DNA of 45,905 bases, from positions 1-45,905 of the forward strand of contig NZ_JAQUVG010000015.1 in NCBI RefSeq assembly GCF_028693495.1, in the 5' to 3' direction. The first letter of the stretch is position 1. Every line of letters starts with the position of its first letter. Below, in pieces: positions 24,487 through 34,401 of this stretch. The translations under genes and the position numbers were made by a program. The DNA comes from Zoogloea sp. GTDB lineage: Bacteria > Pseudomonadota > Gammaproteobacteria > Burkholderiales > Rhodocyclaceae. Below the pieces are notes generated by a model. That model was not told the origin of the DNA. It made no database searches and saw only the letters and a list, made by a program, of their open reading frames with translations.

Positions 24487-25362
24487 TTACTTCCTTTTCT
24501 TGCGGGGTGCGGCACTCCTGGCGGATGCCGACGATTCGCTGCCCTGGACCCCCAGTTGGCCGCCGGTGCCGAGGCCGCCCTTCACTTCCTGAGCCTTGTA
24601 GTTTTTGACCGCCTTGACCACGTTGTTGTAGGCGTCAGTGAAGGCGGCAACAATGACCTTGCCCTCTGCGGTGTTGGTGTAGCCGCCCAGGCCTCCAGCC
24701 ATGCCGCCTCCGAGAAGGGCGCCCATGCCTCCGAAGTCCATGTTGCGGGCGCTGCCTTCGGCGGCAGCCAGCTGCACGCTCGAGCGGTTGTCTATCAGGG
24801 TCAGCATGGTGCTGGCTTCCTTGACATTCACGCTGCCGATCACCGCACCCAGGACGCCACCGCCAATGCCGCCAAGGCCTCCGGTCATGCCGCCTGCGTT
24901 GTTGTTGCTGAAGGTGATGGAGGGGCTGATGGAGTAATCGGCGGCGGCCATCTGGCCTTTGCCGAAATTGGACTTGTTGCGCAGCTCACCGGATTGCTGC
25001 AGGGCCCGCTCCTGCATCAGGTTGTTCATGGCGCGACCCCGCTCCACCACGACGAAACAGTTGGACTGCTGGATCAGCAGCTTGAGCACGGGTACGGTGG
25101 AGCCCAGCTTCATCTGCCCGGTCAGGATTCCGTACCAGGGGGCGCTGGTGTCCTCGACCACGGCCATGGTGCCCAGAGGGGCTTCACACTTCTCCAGCTT
25201 GGAGTTGGCGTTCTGGGTGTTGGCCCCGCCAGCGGAGCCCGTGGCGGCCGTCTTGGCTTCCTCGGAGCCCATCTGCATGTTGGCACAGCCCGAAAGGGCG
25301 ACGAGGGCGGCGAGCAGAGCAAGCTTGCCGGCCGGCTTGGAAAGGCCGTGACAGGTAGTCAT
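24487..25362 (-). CDS. CsgG/HfaB-like outer membrane lipoprotein
   Basis: A 291-residue lipoprotein: signal peptide with lipobox LSGC and Cys26. The mature part resembles CsgG-family proteins (TVPVLKLLIQQSNCFVVVERGRAMNNLMQER; YSISPSITFSNNNAGG; KEASTMLTLIDNRSSVQLAAAEG). CsgG forms a secretion pore for curli; other family members serve other cell-surface systems. Two glycine-rich stretches (GGMTGGLGGIGGGVLG and GGMGALLGGGMAGGLGG) are unusual, and the tail is basic (APRKKRK). No curli genes are near. It lies 97 bases downstream of a caspase-fold protein, same strand, likely functionally linked. Confidence 0.85.
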   Translation of the reverse strand: MTTCHGLSKPAGKLALLAALVALSGCANMQMGSEEAKTAATGSAGGANTQNANSKLEKCEAPLGTMAVVEDTSAPWYGILTGQMKLGSTVPVLKLLIQQSNCFVVVERGRAMNNLMQERALQQSGELRNKSNFGKGQMAAADYSISPSITFSNNNAGGMTGGLGGIGGGVLGAVIGSVNVKEASTMLTLIDNRSSVQLAAAEGSARNMDFGGMGALLGGGMAGGLGGYTNTAEGKVIVAAFTDAYNNVVKAVKNYKAQEVKGGLGTGGQLGVQGSESSASARSAAPRKKRK

Positions 25363-25459
25363 TTTTTGGGTCTCCCTGGTGAAGTCAGCGGTGATGATCG
25401 GGTGTCGGTGCCGCGCATGCAGCCTGTAAACTCCCTCATTTTAGCCAGCTGTTGCAGGC

Positions 25460-27064
25460 TTATCGAGAGGTCTTTGGATCTTCCAGGATGACGAATGTCC
25501 CACGGTAGGCGCTGGAGCAGGCGATGCGGCGTTCTGCGCCGAGGTGCCGGGTCTCGCTGAACAGGCAGTTCCGGTCTACGTCCCCGAGCACCATCTCGAT
25601 GACGAAAGGATGCAGGCTGGTGTGTTCGGCAGGAACGTACAGCGTCGTTCCCCGAGGTCGAAAGCCCGCCCGGTGCAGTTGGCGGGGGGCGTCGCTGAGC
25701 AGGACGAGGAGTCGGGAGGGGGCATTGTCGGGCAAGTCGATCAGCGCGCCGGGTGTTAGCTTGGCCTGGCCCGCCTGCTCCGGGTGCAGGAGCTGCACAC
25801 CCTCCGGTGCCAGGCCCAGTACATACAGATGGCCGCGGCTTTCCCCCGGGAGGCTGAGTGCATGTCCGCCGTTTGCGCTGCGCTGCCATCGCACGCGTAG
25901 AGGGCGTCGGCTGTCACGCTGGGCGTGAAGCTTGTTCAGAAGTGCTTCCATTTCCCCGGGCGAGGCTGTGTGGCGCTGGGTCGGGGGGAGGGACGGGGCG
26001 GGCGCCAGTGCGCCGTTGCCGGCAACCTGAAGGGTGGCGGCAGAAGTCAGGCCGCGGGCGCAGGCGACCAGGTCGTGACCATCGGGGATGAGCGAAAAAT
26101 TGTCCTGCGGCGGGGCTGTCAGGCATTGGTATATGGCCCGGGTGGCGTGTCCGTCGATCGGGCCGTCGAAGGCGGGTTGTCCAGGGTGAGTCGCCAGAAT
26201 GAGTTGCAGATGGCTATTGGGGAACTGGCTGTCGAAATGATGGGTGGCGTGTGTACAGGCGAGTTTGCCTGGTGCGGGCAGGAAGCGCCTGCCGGGCAGG
26301 GCTCCGGTGGTGGGTCTCCGACCTGCGTCAATGAGTACGAACACTCCCTGACTGTGCTCCGCCAGGCTGTTCAGGTAGCGGGTCAGTTCCGAAGCGAACA
26401 GCGGTTCTCCAGCCCGGGTCATCAATGCTTCGCTGCAGGTGCGTCCGTCCTGGGCGAGGGTGCCGTTGCCGGAAAGGTGAATGAAGATTCTGTCGCCCTC
26501 ACCGATCCGGGCCTCCAGCGCTGCGAAGGCTCCCCGTATTTCCTCGAGCGTGAGGCTTGAAGGATCAGGGAAATGGATGTTGCCATCGGGGACGCCCATT
26601 CGGCGCGCGATGCCTGCTGCTGGCTCCCTGTTCTCGCTCACGCCGTACAGCTCTGCCTGTTCTCTGCCCAGGGCGAGGTTCAGGATCAGTGCGTGGTTGC
26701 TGGCACGTCGGTGACCGTCGAAGGCGAGGTGGGCTGACGCGGGATCGGCCGGGCGGAGATCGGCACCGTGGGATGGCGGCACATCCAGAAGCTGGCGGGG
26801 GAGCCAGCCCTGTCTGAGGCCAAGTGTCTCCACCCGGGTCCATCCTCCCTGGGTCTCCAGGATGTGAACGGTGCTGCGTCGCGGCAAATCAAGCACGCTC
26901 CGTCCGGCTGCCGAGGGGCGCTCCCGGAGGGGGGCAGGATGAATCAGATAGGCTTCCGAGGCCAGGGATGGGGAGGGCGTCAGCATTATCCGGATCCCGA
27001 ACAGGGCGAGCAGGAGCAGGGCAGGGAGGCGCATTGGCAGGCCGCACGGTGGAGAACGGGTCAT
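25460..27064 (-). CDS. Exported SH3-like / caspase-fold protein lacking the catalytic dyad
   Basis: A 534-residue exported protein. After a signal peptide (PALLLLALFGIRIMLTPSPS, cut near LASEA) comes a bacterial SH3-like domain (about 40-105), a caspase-like p20 fold (about 120-330) and a DUF4384-like C-terminal region (RGHLYVLGLAPEGVQLLHP...). In caspase-fold peptidases the catalytic His lies in SGHG and Cys in DAC/DSCHSG. Here they read SGNG (Asn200) and IDAGRRP (Gly248), so peptidase activity should be lost. The start is uncertain: ATG at 27064 or 27034 (524 residues), neither with a good ribosome site. It probably acts with the CsgG-like lipoprotein downstream. Confidence 0.8.
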   Translation of the reverse strand: MTRSPPCGLPMRLPALLLLALFGIRIMLTPSPSLASEAYLIHPAPLRERPSAAGRSVLDLPRRSTVHILETQGGWTRVETLGLRQGWLPRQLLDVPPSHGADLRPADPASAHLAFDGHRRASNHALILNLALGREQAELYGVSENREPAAGIARRMGVPDGNIHFPDPSSLTLEEIRGAFAALEARIGEGDRIFIHLSGNGTLAQDGRTCSEALMTRAGEPLFASELTRYLNSLAEHSQGVFVLIDAGRRPTTGALPGRRFLPAPGKLACTHATHHFDSQFPNSHLQLILATHPGQPAFDGPIDGHATRAIYQCLTAPPQDNFSLIPDGHDLVACARGLTSAATLQVAGNGALAPAPSLPPTQRHTASPGEMEALLNKLHAQRDSRRPLRVRWQRSANGGHALSLPGESRGHLYVLGLAPEGVQLLHPEQAGQAKLTPGALIDLPDNAPSRLLVLLSDAPRQLHRAGFRPRGTTLYVPAEHTSLHPFVIEMVLGDVDRNCLFSETRHLGAERRIACSSAYRGTFVILEDPKTSR

Positions 27065-27188
27065 TATGATCTGTGGGCGCAGCCAGATGCCGGAATTGTG
27101 AGCGTATGTTGTGGCGGGATACCCGGGGCGGGACAACTCCGGCACAATGCGGCCTCGCGCCGTTCAGGGCGTTTATGGTTGCCTGCTG

Positions 27189-28442
27189 ATGTCCTATGAA
27201 TTTCTTGTCGGCCTGCGCTACACCCGCTCCAAGCGGCGGGCGCAGGGTCGAAACCGCTTCATTTCCTTTATCTCCCTGGTGTCGATGCTGGGCATCGCGC
27301 TGGGTGTCGCGGCCCTGATCGTCGTGCTGTCGGTGATGAACGGTTTTCAGAAGGAACTGCGAACCCGCATCCTGGGGGTCGCCTCCCACGTGCAGATCAG
27401 CGGCTTTGATGGGGAGCTGTCCAGTTGGCAGCGCGTCGCGGACGAGGCCTCCAGGCATCCCCAGGTGCGCTTTGCTGCTCCCTTTGTTCAGGCCCAGGGC
27501 ATGCTTTCCTATGATCAGGTGGTGCGTGGCACCCTGATCCGGGGGGTGTTGCCTGATGCGGAGAACAAGGTTGCCGACTTTGCCCAGCACATGCGTTTCG
27601 GGCGTCTCGAGGACTTGCGGGCGGGGGAGTTTGGCATTGTCCTGGGGGCTGATCTGGCCCGGGCCATGCGGGTGGGCATGGACGACAAGGTCACCCTCAT
27701 CGCGCCCCAGGGGTTGGTGACGCCGGCAGCCATCCTGCCACGGCTCAAGCAGTTCCGGGTGGTCGGCATCTTCGAGGTGGGTATGTATGAATACGATTCC
27801 AGCCTGGCCCTCATCCATCTGAATGATGCCCAGACCCTCTACCGGATGGAGGATCGGGTATCCGGGGTCCGCCTCAAGCTCGACGACCTGTTTCAGGCAC
27901 CCCGGGTAGCTCGGGAACTGGTCGGTTATGTGGATGCCGACACCCTGGTGTCCGACTGGACCCGAAGTCACGCCAATTTCTTCCGGGCGGTGCAGATCGA
28001 GAAGAACGTGATGTTCATCATTCTGTTGCTGATCGTTGCCGTGGCGGCCTTCAACATCGTGTCCACCCTGGTGATGGCGGTTCAGGACAAGCAGGCGGAC
28101 ATCGCCATCCTGCGTACGCTGGGGGCGAGTCCGGCCTCCATCATGGGAATTTTCGTGATCCAGGGGGCCTTGATCGGTTTCATCGGGCTGGGCATGGGAG
28201 TGCTCGGCGGGGTGACCCTGGCCCTCAACATCGATGTGGTGGTGCCAGCACTGGAACGGGCCCTGGGCATCCAGTTCCTGGCCAAGGATGTGTATTACAT
28301 CTCCGATCTGCCTTCCGAGCTCCTGTGGGCGGATGTCTTCACGATTACCGGGGTGTCCTTCGTGCTGACCCTGGTAGCAACGCTTTACCCGAGCTGGCGG
28401 GCGTCCCGTCTCAATCCTGCTGAGGCCCTCCGCTATGAGTGA
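27189..28442 (+). CDS. lolC: Lipoprotein-releasing ABC transporter permease (LolC/LolE family)
   Basis: The permease of the Lol machine that extracts mature lipoproteins from the inner membrane and hands them to LolA. The 417 residues have one N-terminal helix ([24 protein letters not shown]), a large periplasmic domain and three C-terminal helices with [13 protein letters not shown] at the end, the MacB/FtsX topology. Only one Lol permease is present here with lolD, so a LolE or a homodimer (LolF-like) cannot be told apart. The stop overlaps lolD by eight bases. Confidence 0.94.
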   Translation: MSYEFLVGLRYTRSKRRAQGRNRFISFISLVSMLGIALGVAALIVVLSVMNGFQKELRTRILGVASHVQISGFDGELSSWQRVADEASRHPQVRFAAPFVQAQGMLSYDQVVRGTLIRGVLPDAENKVADFAQHMRFGRLEDLRAGEFGIVLGADLARAMRVGMDDKVTLIAPQGLVTPAAILPRLKQFRVVGIFEVGMYEYDSSLALIHLNDAQTLYRMEDRVSGVRLKLDDLFQAPRVARELVGYVDADTLVSDWTRSHANFFRAVQIEKNVMFIILLLIVAVAAFNIVSTLVMAVQDKQADIAILRTLGASPASIMGIFVIQGALIGFIGLGMGVLGGVTLALNIDVVVPALERALGIQFLAKDVYYISDLPSELLWADVFTITGVSFVLTLVATLYPSWRASRLNPAEALRYE

Positions 28443-29133
28443 CACGACCTTCCAGCCGCCGGTGATCGAATGCTGCGGCTTGTCCAAGTCTTTCCGGGAA
28501 GGGACGGATGCCGTGGACGTACTGCGTGAGGTGACTCTGCAGGTGACCCGGGGCGAGCGGGTGGCCGTGGTGGGAGCGTCCGGTTCCGGCAAGAGCACCC
28601 TGCTGCATTTGTTGGGAGGGCTGGATGTCCCCAGCGCAGGGGAGGTCCGCTTGCTGGGGAAGAGTTTCTCGGCCATTTCGGATCGGGAGCGCGGACAGCT
28701 GCGCAATAAGTCCCTTGGTTTTATCTATCAGTTTCATCATCTTCTGGCCGAGTTCTCTGCGCTGGAGAATGTGGCCATGCCTCTTTTCGTGCGCCGCATG
28801 CCGAGGGAGGAGGCCCTGGCCAGGGCGGCGGAGACGCTCAAGGCGGTGGGCTTGGGGCACCGGCTGGAGCACACGCCAGGTGAATTGTCGGGCGGCGAGC
28901 GTCAGCGGGCGGCCATTGCCCGGGCTCTGGTGACCCGGCCGGCGTGTGTGCTGGCGGATGAGCCTACCGGCAACCTGGATCGGCAGACCGCCGAGAAGGT
29001 CTTTGCGTTGATGCTGGAATTGGCGGAGGAGCAGGGCACCAGCTTCGTCATCGTGACTCATGATCCCCAACTGGCCGCCCGCACCAGCCGAGTGCTGAAC
29101 CTGCGTGATGGCGTGCTGGGTGATGACGGCTGA
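28435..29133 (+). CDS. lolD: Lipoprotein-releasing ABC transporter ATPase
   Basis: LolD powers LolCE. The 232 residues have Walker [10 protein letters not shown] (47-55), Q-loop region [12 protein letters not shown], signature [10 protein letters not shown] (from 151) and Walker [13 protein letters not shown] (from 171), with the H-loop VTHD. All key residues are present. It starts within the last codons of lolC, giving tight coupling of the two subunits. Confidence 0.96.
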   Translation: MSDTTFQPPVIECCGLSKSFREGTDAVDVLREVTLQVTRGERVAVVGASGSGKSTLLHLLGGLDVPSAGEVRLLGKSFSAISDRERGQLRNKSLGFIYQFHHLLAEFSALENVAMPLFVRRMPREEALARAAETLKAVGLGHRLEHTPGELSGGERQRAAIARALVTRPACVLADEPTGNLDRQTAEKVFALMLELAEEQGTSFVIVTHDPQLAARTSRVLNLRDGVLGDDG

Positions 29134-29193
29134 ACGGGGTTATCTCTTTGGAGGTACTGGGGTTTCCGGCGTCGCGATCTTAGCAAACGTGCC

Positions 29194-29221
29194 TCAAGTT
29201 TCCAGGCGATTGGGCCGATAC
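29194..29221 (+). promoter_or_regulatory. FliA (sigma-28)-like promoter before the chemoreceptor gene
   Basis: TCAAGTTT (29194-29201), 12 bases, GCCGATAC (29214-29221), against the flagellar consensus TAAAGTTT-N11-GCCGATAA. It lies 50 bases before the chemoreceptor ATG, as expected for a motility-class gene. The spacer is one base long. Confidence 0.55.
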
Positions 29222-29270
29222 GATCTGTAATACGATTGCACAATCGGCAGATAAATCCGTCGGAGAGACC

Positions 29271-31292
29271 ATGAAAGCCTTCTTTGCCCCTGCAGTGACC
29301 ATGCTCAGCCGCATGCGTTACCCAGCCAAATTCGTCCTCCTGGGCGTCATTGCCTTCGTGGTGATCGGATTCCTTCTGGCGCAACTGGCGCTGTCTTTGC
29401 GGTCAAATATCGTTTTTGCCGAGAAGGAACTGGAGGCCCTGGAGCGGATCCCCCGTTTGCTCAAGGTGATCGAGCTGGCCCAGCAGCACCGCGGGATGTC
29501 ATCCGGTGTTTTGAACGGTAATCAGGAGATGCGTCCGCGCCTCGAAAAGAAGACGGGCGAACTGGTGGCAGCGTTTGCCGAGGTGGACAGGGTGCTGGAT
29601 CCCAGGGCTGCGCCCACGGCGGCACAACGCTGGACCGATGTCAGGGCGGCTTGGGAGGCGCTGCGTAGCGGCGGGCTTCAGATGCCTCCCCGGGATAACC
29701 TGGCGGCCCACACGGCGATGATCCGCAAGGCCATGCTGGCGCTCCATGATCTGGGGGATGACGGCAATCTGAGCCTGGATCCGGCGGCCGAGTCCTACTA
29801 TCTGATCGACAGCATGCTGCGCAGAGTGCCGGATGTCTCGGAGCGCCTGGGGCGTCTGCGGGCCATGGGTACCGGGGTGCTGGCAACCCGAAGCATGGAT
29901 GACCAGCGTCGGTTTGAACTCAGCTCCCAGCTTGGCGAATTGAACATGGCACTGGCCGACCTGAACGAGAACCTTGATCGCTCTGCCAATGCCAACGGCA
30001 AGATCCGTCCGGTGCTTGAAACGATGGGCAAGGACTTCAACAGTGCCACCGCCCTGGTCATCGACCAGCTCCAGAACCACATTCTCAAGAGCGATTTCGA
30101 GATGGCGCCGCCCGCCTATTTCGACATGACGACGAAGGCGATCGATGTGGTCTTCAGCAAGACCTACGAGAATCTGATCCCCGAGGTGAGGACCCTGCTG
30201 CAGGGTCGGCTTGATGCCATGCAGCGGGACTTCATGATCGCTTCGGTGCTGTCTGCGGTTGCGTTGCTGGTGCTTCTTTATCTGGCCATCGCCTTCTGCA
30301 TTGCCGTGATGGACTCCGTCAATCAGCTACGGGCAGGTGCCCGGGAACTGGCTGCCGGGAATCTGCGCGCCCGCATCGCCTTCACCGCTGAAGATGAATT
30401 GCGTCAGGTGGCAGATCAGTTCAATGAGATGGCGCAATCCTTTTCCGATGTGATTGCGAAGGTGCAGCGGGGTGCCAACGACGTGGCTGGATCCGCTGTG
30501 CAGCTGGCCCGGTCGGCTTCCCTGGTTTCCGAAGGGTCGGATCAGCAGAGCGCTGCTGCCTCCAACATGGCTGCGGCTGTGGAGGAGATGACGGTCAGCA
30601 TCGAGGAGATTGCCAGCAGTGCGTCCTCGGCCGAAGGTGTGTCCGCCGATTCGGGCCACTTGTCGGCTGAAGGGGGTACGGTGGTTTCCCGCACCGTGGC
30701 TGAAATGGAGCGGATTGCCGGTTCGGTGAGGGAGTCTGCAGCGGTGATCCAGGAGCTTGGGGAACAGTCTTCCCGCATCTCCACCATCGTCAATTCCATC
30801 AAGGAGATTGCTGACCAGACCAATCTGCTGGCCCTCAACGCCGCGATCGAAGCGGCACGGGCCGGGGAGACCGGGCGTGGTTTCGCAGTGGTGGCGGATG
30901 AAGTGCGCAAGCTTGCGGAGCGCACGGCAAAGGCCACCGATGAGATTACCGGAATGGTCGTGGCGATCCAGCGGGGCACCACCCGCGCGGTGGAGACCAT
31001 GAACGAGGAGGTTGTACGGGTGCAGGAAGGGGTGACCCTGGCGGCTCAGGCGGGCGCCTCCATGGATCAGATCCGGGAAGGGGCCAGTCACGTGGTCAAT
31101 GCCGTTACCGACATTTCCTCTGCCCTGCGGGAGCAGGGGGCCGCCAGCACTGACATTGCGCGCAATGTCGAGCAGATTGCCCAGATGGCGGAGCAGAATT
31201 CGGCAGCCGTCCGGGATACCTCCGAGACCGCCAACCATTTGCAGGCACTCGCTCAGCAGTTGCGGGCGGATGTGGCCCATTTCCGCATTTAA
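29271..31292 (+). CDS. Methyl-accepting chemotaxis protein
   Basis: A 673-residue transmembrane chemoreceptor. TM1 is at about 20-42, a 275-residue periplasmic helical sensor follows, TM2 is near 325-347 and a HAMP segment follows. The signalling tip ([16 protein letters not shown]) is complete, with methylation helices either side. The sensor has [16 protein letters not shown], which resembles the start of NIT (nitrate/nitrite-sensing) helical domains; that assignment is tentative. There is no C-terminal CheR/CheB-binding pentapeptide. GGAG lies about 7 bases before the ATG. A FliA-like promoter precedes it. Confidence 0.93.
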   Translation: MKAFFAPAVTMLSRMRYPAKFVLLGVIAFVVIGFLLAQLALSLRSNIVFAEKELEALERIPRLLKVIELAQQHRGMSSGVLNGNQEMRPRLEKKTGELVAAFAEVDRVLDPRAAPTAAQRWTDVRAAWEALRSGGLQMPPRDNLAAHTAMIRKAMLALHDLGDDGNLSLDPAAESYYLIDSMLRRVPDVSERLGRLRAMGTGVLATRSMDDQRRFELSSQLGELNMALADLNENLDRSANANGKIRPVLETMGKDFNSATALVIDQLQNHILKSDFEMAPPAYFDMTTKAIDVVFSKTYENLIPEVRTLLQGRLDAMQRDFMIASVLSAVALLVLLYLAIAFCIAVMDSVNQLRAGARELAAGNLRARIAFTAEDELRQVADQFNEMAQSFSDVIAKVQRGANDVAGSAVQLARSASLVSEGSDQQSAAASNMAAAVEEMTVSIEEIASSASSAEGVSADSGHLSAEGGTVVSRTVAEMERIAGSVRESAAVIQELGEQSSRISTIVNSIKEIADQTNLLALNAAIEAARAGETGRGFAVVADEVRKLAERTAKATDEITGMVVAIQRGTTRAVETMNEEVVRVQEGVTLAAQAGASMDQIREGASHVVNAVTDISSALREQGAASTDIARNVEQIAQMAEQNSAAVRDTSETANHLQALAQQLRADVAHFRI

Positions 31293-31315
31293 ACCGGATC
31301 CGGATGGACAGTGAG

Positions 31316-31348
31316 AGCCCCCCGGCGGAGGAGTCTGCCGGGGGGCTT
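31316..31348. terminator. Terminator between chemoreceptor and DUF2062 genes
   Basis: AGCCCCCCGGC (31316-31326) pairs with GCCGGGGGGCT (31337-31347) around a 10-base loop, in the gap between two convergent stops. Confidence 0.75.
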
Positions 31349-31366
31349 GTCATGTGGACTTCTTAC

Positions 31367-31915
31367 TTACGAGGATTTTTTCCTTTTCAGGCGACGCTGG
31401 CGCCAGCTCCGGACGAGGTAAGTGCGCCAGGCGAGGCGTGTTAACAGGTAGCCGGTCATGGCCAGCCCGGCGGCCAGTGCAATTAGTCCGATGACAAGTG
31501 GCTGCCCGAGGTGAGCCATCCAGTCTCCGAGGCTGTGGGCCCAGGCCAGCAGTCCCTGGTCGGCCAGCGCCGGAGGCGCAATGAACTGTCCTACTTCCCC
31601 GCCGATGATCCATGCACCGATGGAGAAGGCCAGGAGGTAAAGGGGCACGATGGTCAGCGGATTGGTGTACAGGGTGGTGAGCAGCGCCAGGGGGAGGTTA
31701 ACCCGCAGCAGCATGCAGCAGCACGCAGCGCTGGGCATCTGGAAAGGGCCGGGGATCAATCCGCAGAAAAGGCCTACCGCTACGGCTCCGGCCACCGAGT
31801 GACGGTTCAGATGCCACAGGCGGGGGTGAAACAAGGTGTTGCCAAAGGGGGCCAGCCAGCGGTTGCGGGCGAGACTCTCGTGGGTGGGCAGATAGTGCTT
31901 GAGAAGCTTCTTCAT
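31367..31915 (-). CDS. DUF2062 membrane protein
   Basis: A 182-residue protein with two to three membrane segments: HSVAGAVAVGLFCGLIPGPFQ and LYTNPLTIVPLYLLAFSIGAW are the DUF2062 signature, then LVIGLIALAAGLAMTGYLL and a very basic tail. Function is unknown. It often neighbours comEC and lolCD in betaproteobacteria, as here; it is divergent from comEC with 91 bases between the starts. Confidence 0.87.
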   Translation of the reverse strand: MKKLLKHYLPTHESLARNRWLAPFGNTLFHPRLWHLNRHSVAGAVAVGLFCGLIPGPFQMPSAACCCMLLRVNLPLALLTTLYTNPLTIVPLYLLAFSIGAWIIGGEVGQFIAPPALADQGLLAWAHSLGDWMAHLGQPLVIGLIALAAGLAMTGYLLTRLAWRTYLVRSWRQRRLKRKKSS

Positions 31916-32006
31916 CGGTCGTCAGTCTGGGCACAGGGCGCTTCAACCAGATTCCAGTCCAAGGGAAAATCTTGGTGTTTTCCACCGGGCAGGCTAGATT
32001 CCAGAG

Positions 32007-34349
32007 ATGCGGATAATGTCATTGGGATTTTTAGCCGGGATTCTTGCGATCCAGCTCTCCCCCCGCTTGCCCACGCTGGCCGAGCTGTCGGCTGGGGGAG
32101 TGGTGGCAGGACTGCTGGTCCTGGGACTGTATCTTCGTCCTCCTGCCGACTGGCTCCGGCGTGGGGCGATCGGCTTGACTGCAGCCCTCTTTGGTTTTTT
32201 GTTTGCTGCCGGGCGTGCTGAACTTCGCCTGTCGGAGTTCCTTCCTGCTGAGCTTGAGGGGCAGGATATCCCGGTTGTTGGCGTCATTGAATCCTTACCC
32301 CAGAGTTTTGAGCGGGGACAGCGTTTTTTGTTTCATCTTGAGGAGGCGCCTGTTCCGCTGCCCTCCAGGCTCTCCCTGGCCTGGTACCGGAGCTTCCGGG
32401 AGGGACAAGCCCCTGGGCCTGGAGAAATCCGTGCGGGTGAGCGTTGGCACCTGACGGTCCGGCTGAAGCGACCCCATGGCAATCTCAATCCCCACGGCTT
32501 CGACTATGAGGGATGGTTGCTGGAGCAGGGGGTGCGGGCGACCGGTTATGTGCGCTCCGTGCCGGACAACCGGCGCCTCGCCGCTTTTGTTCCCGGCCCA
32601 GGTGCGGTGGTGGAGCGTCTGCGTGAAACCATTCGTGCCCGTTTCCAGCAGGCCTTGCCCGACGCGCCTTACTCCGGTGTCCTTGTAGCCCTTGCGATCG
32701 GTGATCAGCGTGCCATTCATCCTGATCTGTGGCGCATCTTTGCGCGCAGCGGCATTTCCCATCTCGTGGCCATCAGCGGCATGCACGTGACCATGATCGC
32801 TGCCCTGTGTGCCGGCGTGGTGGGCTGGGGGTGGCGCCGGCTGCCTGGGCTGGCTTTGAGGATGCCTGCCCAGCAGGCGGCTGTCGTCGCGGGGTTCGTG
32901 ACGGCTCTGGGGTATTGCCTGCTGGCAGGGTGGGGCGTGCCGGCCCAGCGGACTCTGTACATGCTCGGATGTGTCGCCCTTGCCTTGGTCCTGCGGCGGG
33001 AAACGGCACCGACCCGGGTGCTGGCCCTGGCTCTGGCGGTGGTCCTGCTGATGGATCCCTGGGCGGTGACGGCCGCAGGGTTCTGGTTGTCTTTTGGAGC
33101 TGTGGGCCTCTTGTTTCTGGTGGGGAGTGGCCGGCTGGCAACGGAGGGACGACTCCGTCAGGCGCTGCGCACCCAGTGGGCGGTCACCCTGGGTTTGATC
33201 CCGGTACTCCTGCTTCTCTTTCAGCAGTTTTCCCTCGTGTCGCCCCTGGCCAACGCTCTTGCGATTCCCCTGGTGAGTTTCGTGGTCACCCCATTGGCGC
33301 TGGTATTTGCGATCCTTCCCTTCCAGATTTTCGCCGACCTGGCTCACGGAGCTTTTGCCTTGACCATGGTCCCGGTGCGCTGGCTCGCGGAACTTCCCTG
33401 GGCAACCTGGCAGCAGGCGGCTCCGCCGGTGCCCTTGGCCCTGGTGGCGTGCCTGGGGTGTCTGTGGGCGCTGCTTCCCTGCGGTACGCCTGTTCGGGCG
33501 ACTGGCCTGCTGGCCCTGGCGCCCCTGTTGCTTTGGGCTCCGCCCCGCCCTGCGCCGGGAGAGGCTCTGGTGACGGTCCTGGATGTTGGACAGGGGCTGG
33601 CAGTCCATGTGCAGACGGCCTCCCGCGATCTTCTCTATGACACGGGGCCCGCTTTTTCCTCTGATGCCAACAGTGGGGACCGGATCCTGCTGCCCTACCT
33701 GAGGGCAGTCGGTGTGCGCAGCCTGGATGTCCTGGTGGTCACCCACCAGGACACGGACCACGCGGGTGGCGCTGAGGCCGTGCTCTCGGGACTCCCGGTG
33801 GGTGAGGTGTACAGCGTGCTGCCCGTCAATCATCCGGTACGGTTGATGGCCGGTTTGCGTAACCGGGCCTGTGCGGCGGATCTGGCCTGGCAGTGGGACG
33901 GGGTTGTCTTTCGTGTCGTGCATCCGCCGGAGGGGGCTGAACCGCTCAAGGGCCGGGACAACGAGACTGTCTGTGTGATCCAGATGGAGGTGGGTGGGCA
34001 GCGCCTGCTCCTGACTTCCGATATGGAGGCGGCCACGGAATCCCGTCTGGTGTCTGGCGAGGGACGTCGATTGGTGAGTCAGGTGGTGATCGCTCCCCAT
34101 CATGGAAGCCGGACGTCTTCATCCCCGGCCTTCGTTGCTGCGGTAGCACCCCAGTGGGTGATTTTTCCTGTGGGCTACCGCAATCGCTTCCGTCATCCCA
34201 ATCCGGATGTCTGGACTCGCTGGGCTGTGACAGGAGCGGGCCTGTTGCGTACCGATGCCAGCGGAGCGGTCCGCTTCCAGATGGGGGGAGGTACGATCTC
34301 GCCGGTGGGATGGAGAGAGGTGCGTCCCCGCTACTGGCACGGACGCTGA
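32007..34349 (+). CDS. comEC: ComEC/Rec2 family DNA uptake channel
   Basis: ComEC carries single-stranded DNA across the inner membrane during natural transformation. The 780 residues have N-terminal helices and a DUF4131/OB region, a Competence domain (GISHLVAISGMHVTMIAAL and the WGVPAQRTLYML motif) with many helices to about residue 500, and a metallo-beta-lactamase domain with THQDTDHAGG (His580) and APHHGSRTSSS near the end. All three modules are intact. Other competence genes are not in the window. Confidence 0.95.
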   Translation: MRIMSLGFLAGILAIQLSPRLPTLAELSAGGVVAGLLVLGLYLRPPADWLRRGAIGLTAALFGFLFAAGRAELRLSEFLPAELEGQDIPVVGVIESLPQSFERGQRFLFHLEEAPVPLPSRLSLAWYRSFREGQAPGPGEIRAGERWHLTVRLKRPHGNLNPHGFDYEGWLLEQGVRATGYVRSVPDNRRLAAFVPGPGAVVERLRETIRARFQQALPDAPYSGVLVALAIGDQRAIHPDLWRIFARSGISHLVAISGMHVTMIAALCAGVVGWGWRRLPGLALRMPAQQAAVVAGFVTALGYCLLAGWGVPAQRTLYMLGCVALALVLRRETAPTRVLALALAVVLLMDPWAVTAAGFWLSFGAVGLLFLVGSGRLATEGRLRQALRTQWAVTLGLIPVLLLLFQQFSLVSPLANALAIPLVSFVVTPLALVFAILPFQIFADLAHGAFALTMVPVRWLAELPWATWQQAAPPVPLALVACLGCLWALLPCGTPVRATGLLALAPLLLWAPPRPAPGEALVTVLDVGQGLAVHVQTASRDLLYDTGPAFSSDANSGDRILLPYLRAVGVRSLDVLVVTHQDTDHAGGAEAVLSGLPVGEVYSVLPVNHPVRLMAGLRNRACAADLAWQWDGVVFRVVHPPEGAEPLKGRDNETVCVIQMEVGGQRLLLTSDMEAATESRLVSGEGRRLVSQVVIAPHHGSRTSSSPAFVAAVAPQWVIFPVGYRNRFRHPNPDVWTRWAVTGAGLLRTDASGAVRFQMGGGTISPVGWREVRPRYWHGR

Positions 34350-34401
34350 TGCTGGACCGGAGTGTTATCCTTCAAGGAACATCCCGGCTTCGAAAAACAT
34401 C

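Noticed and set aside
24487..25362. Curli secretion pore proper (csgG of a csg operon)
   Set aside because: No csgA, B, E or F nearby and the protein has glycine-rich inserts; called CsgG-like only.
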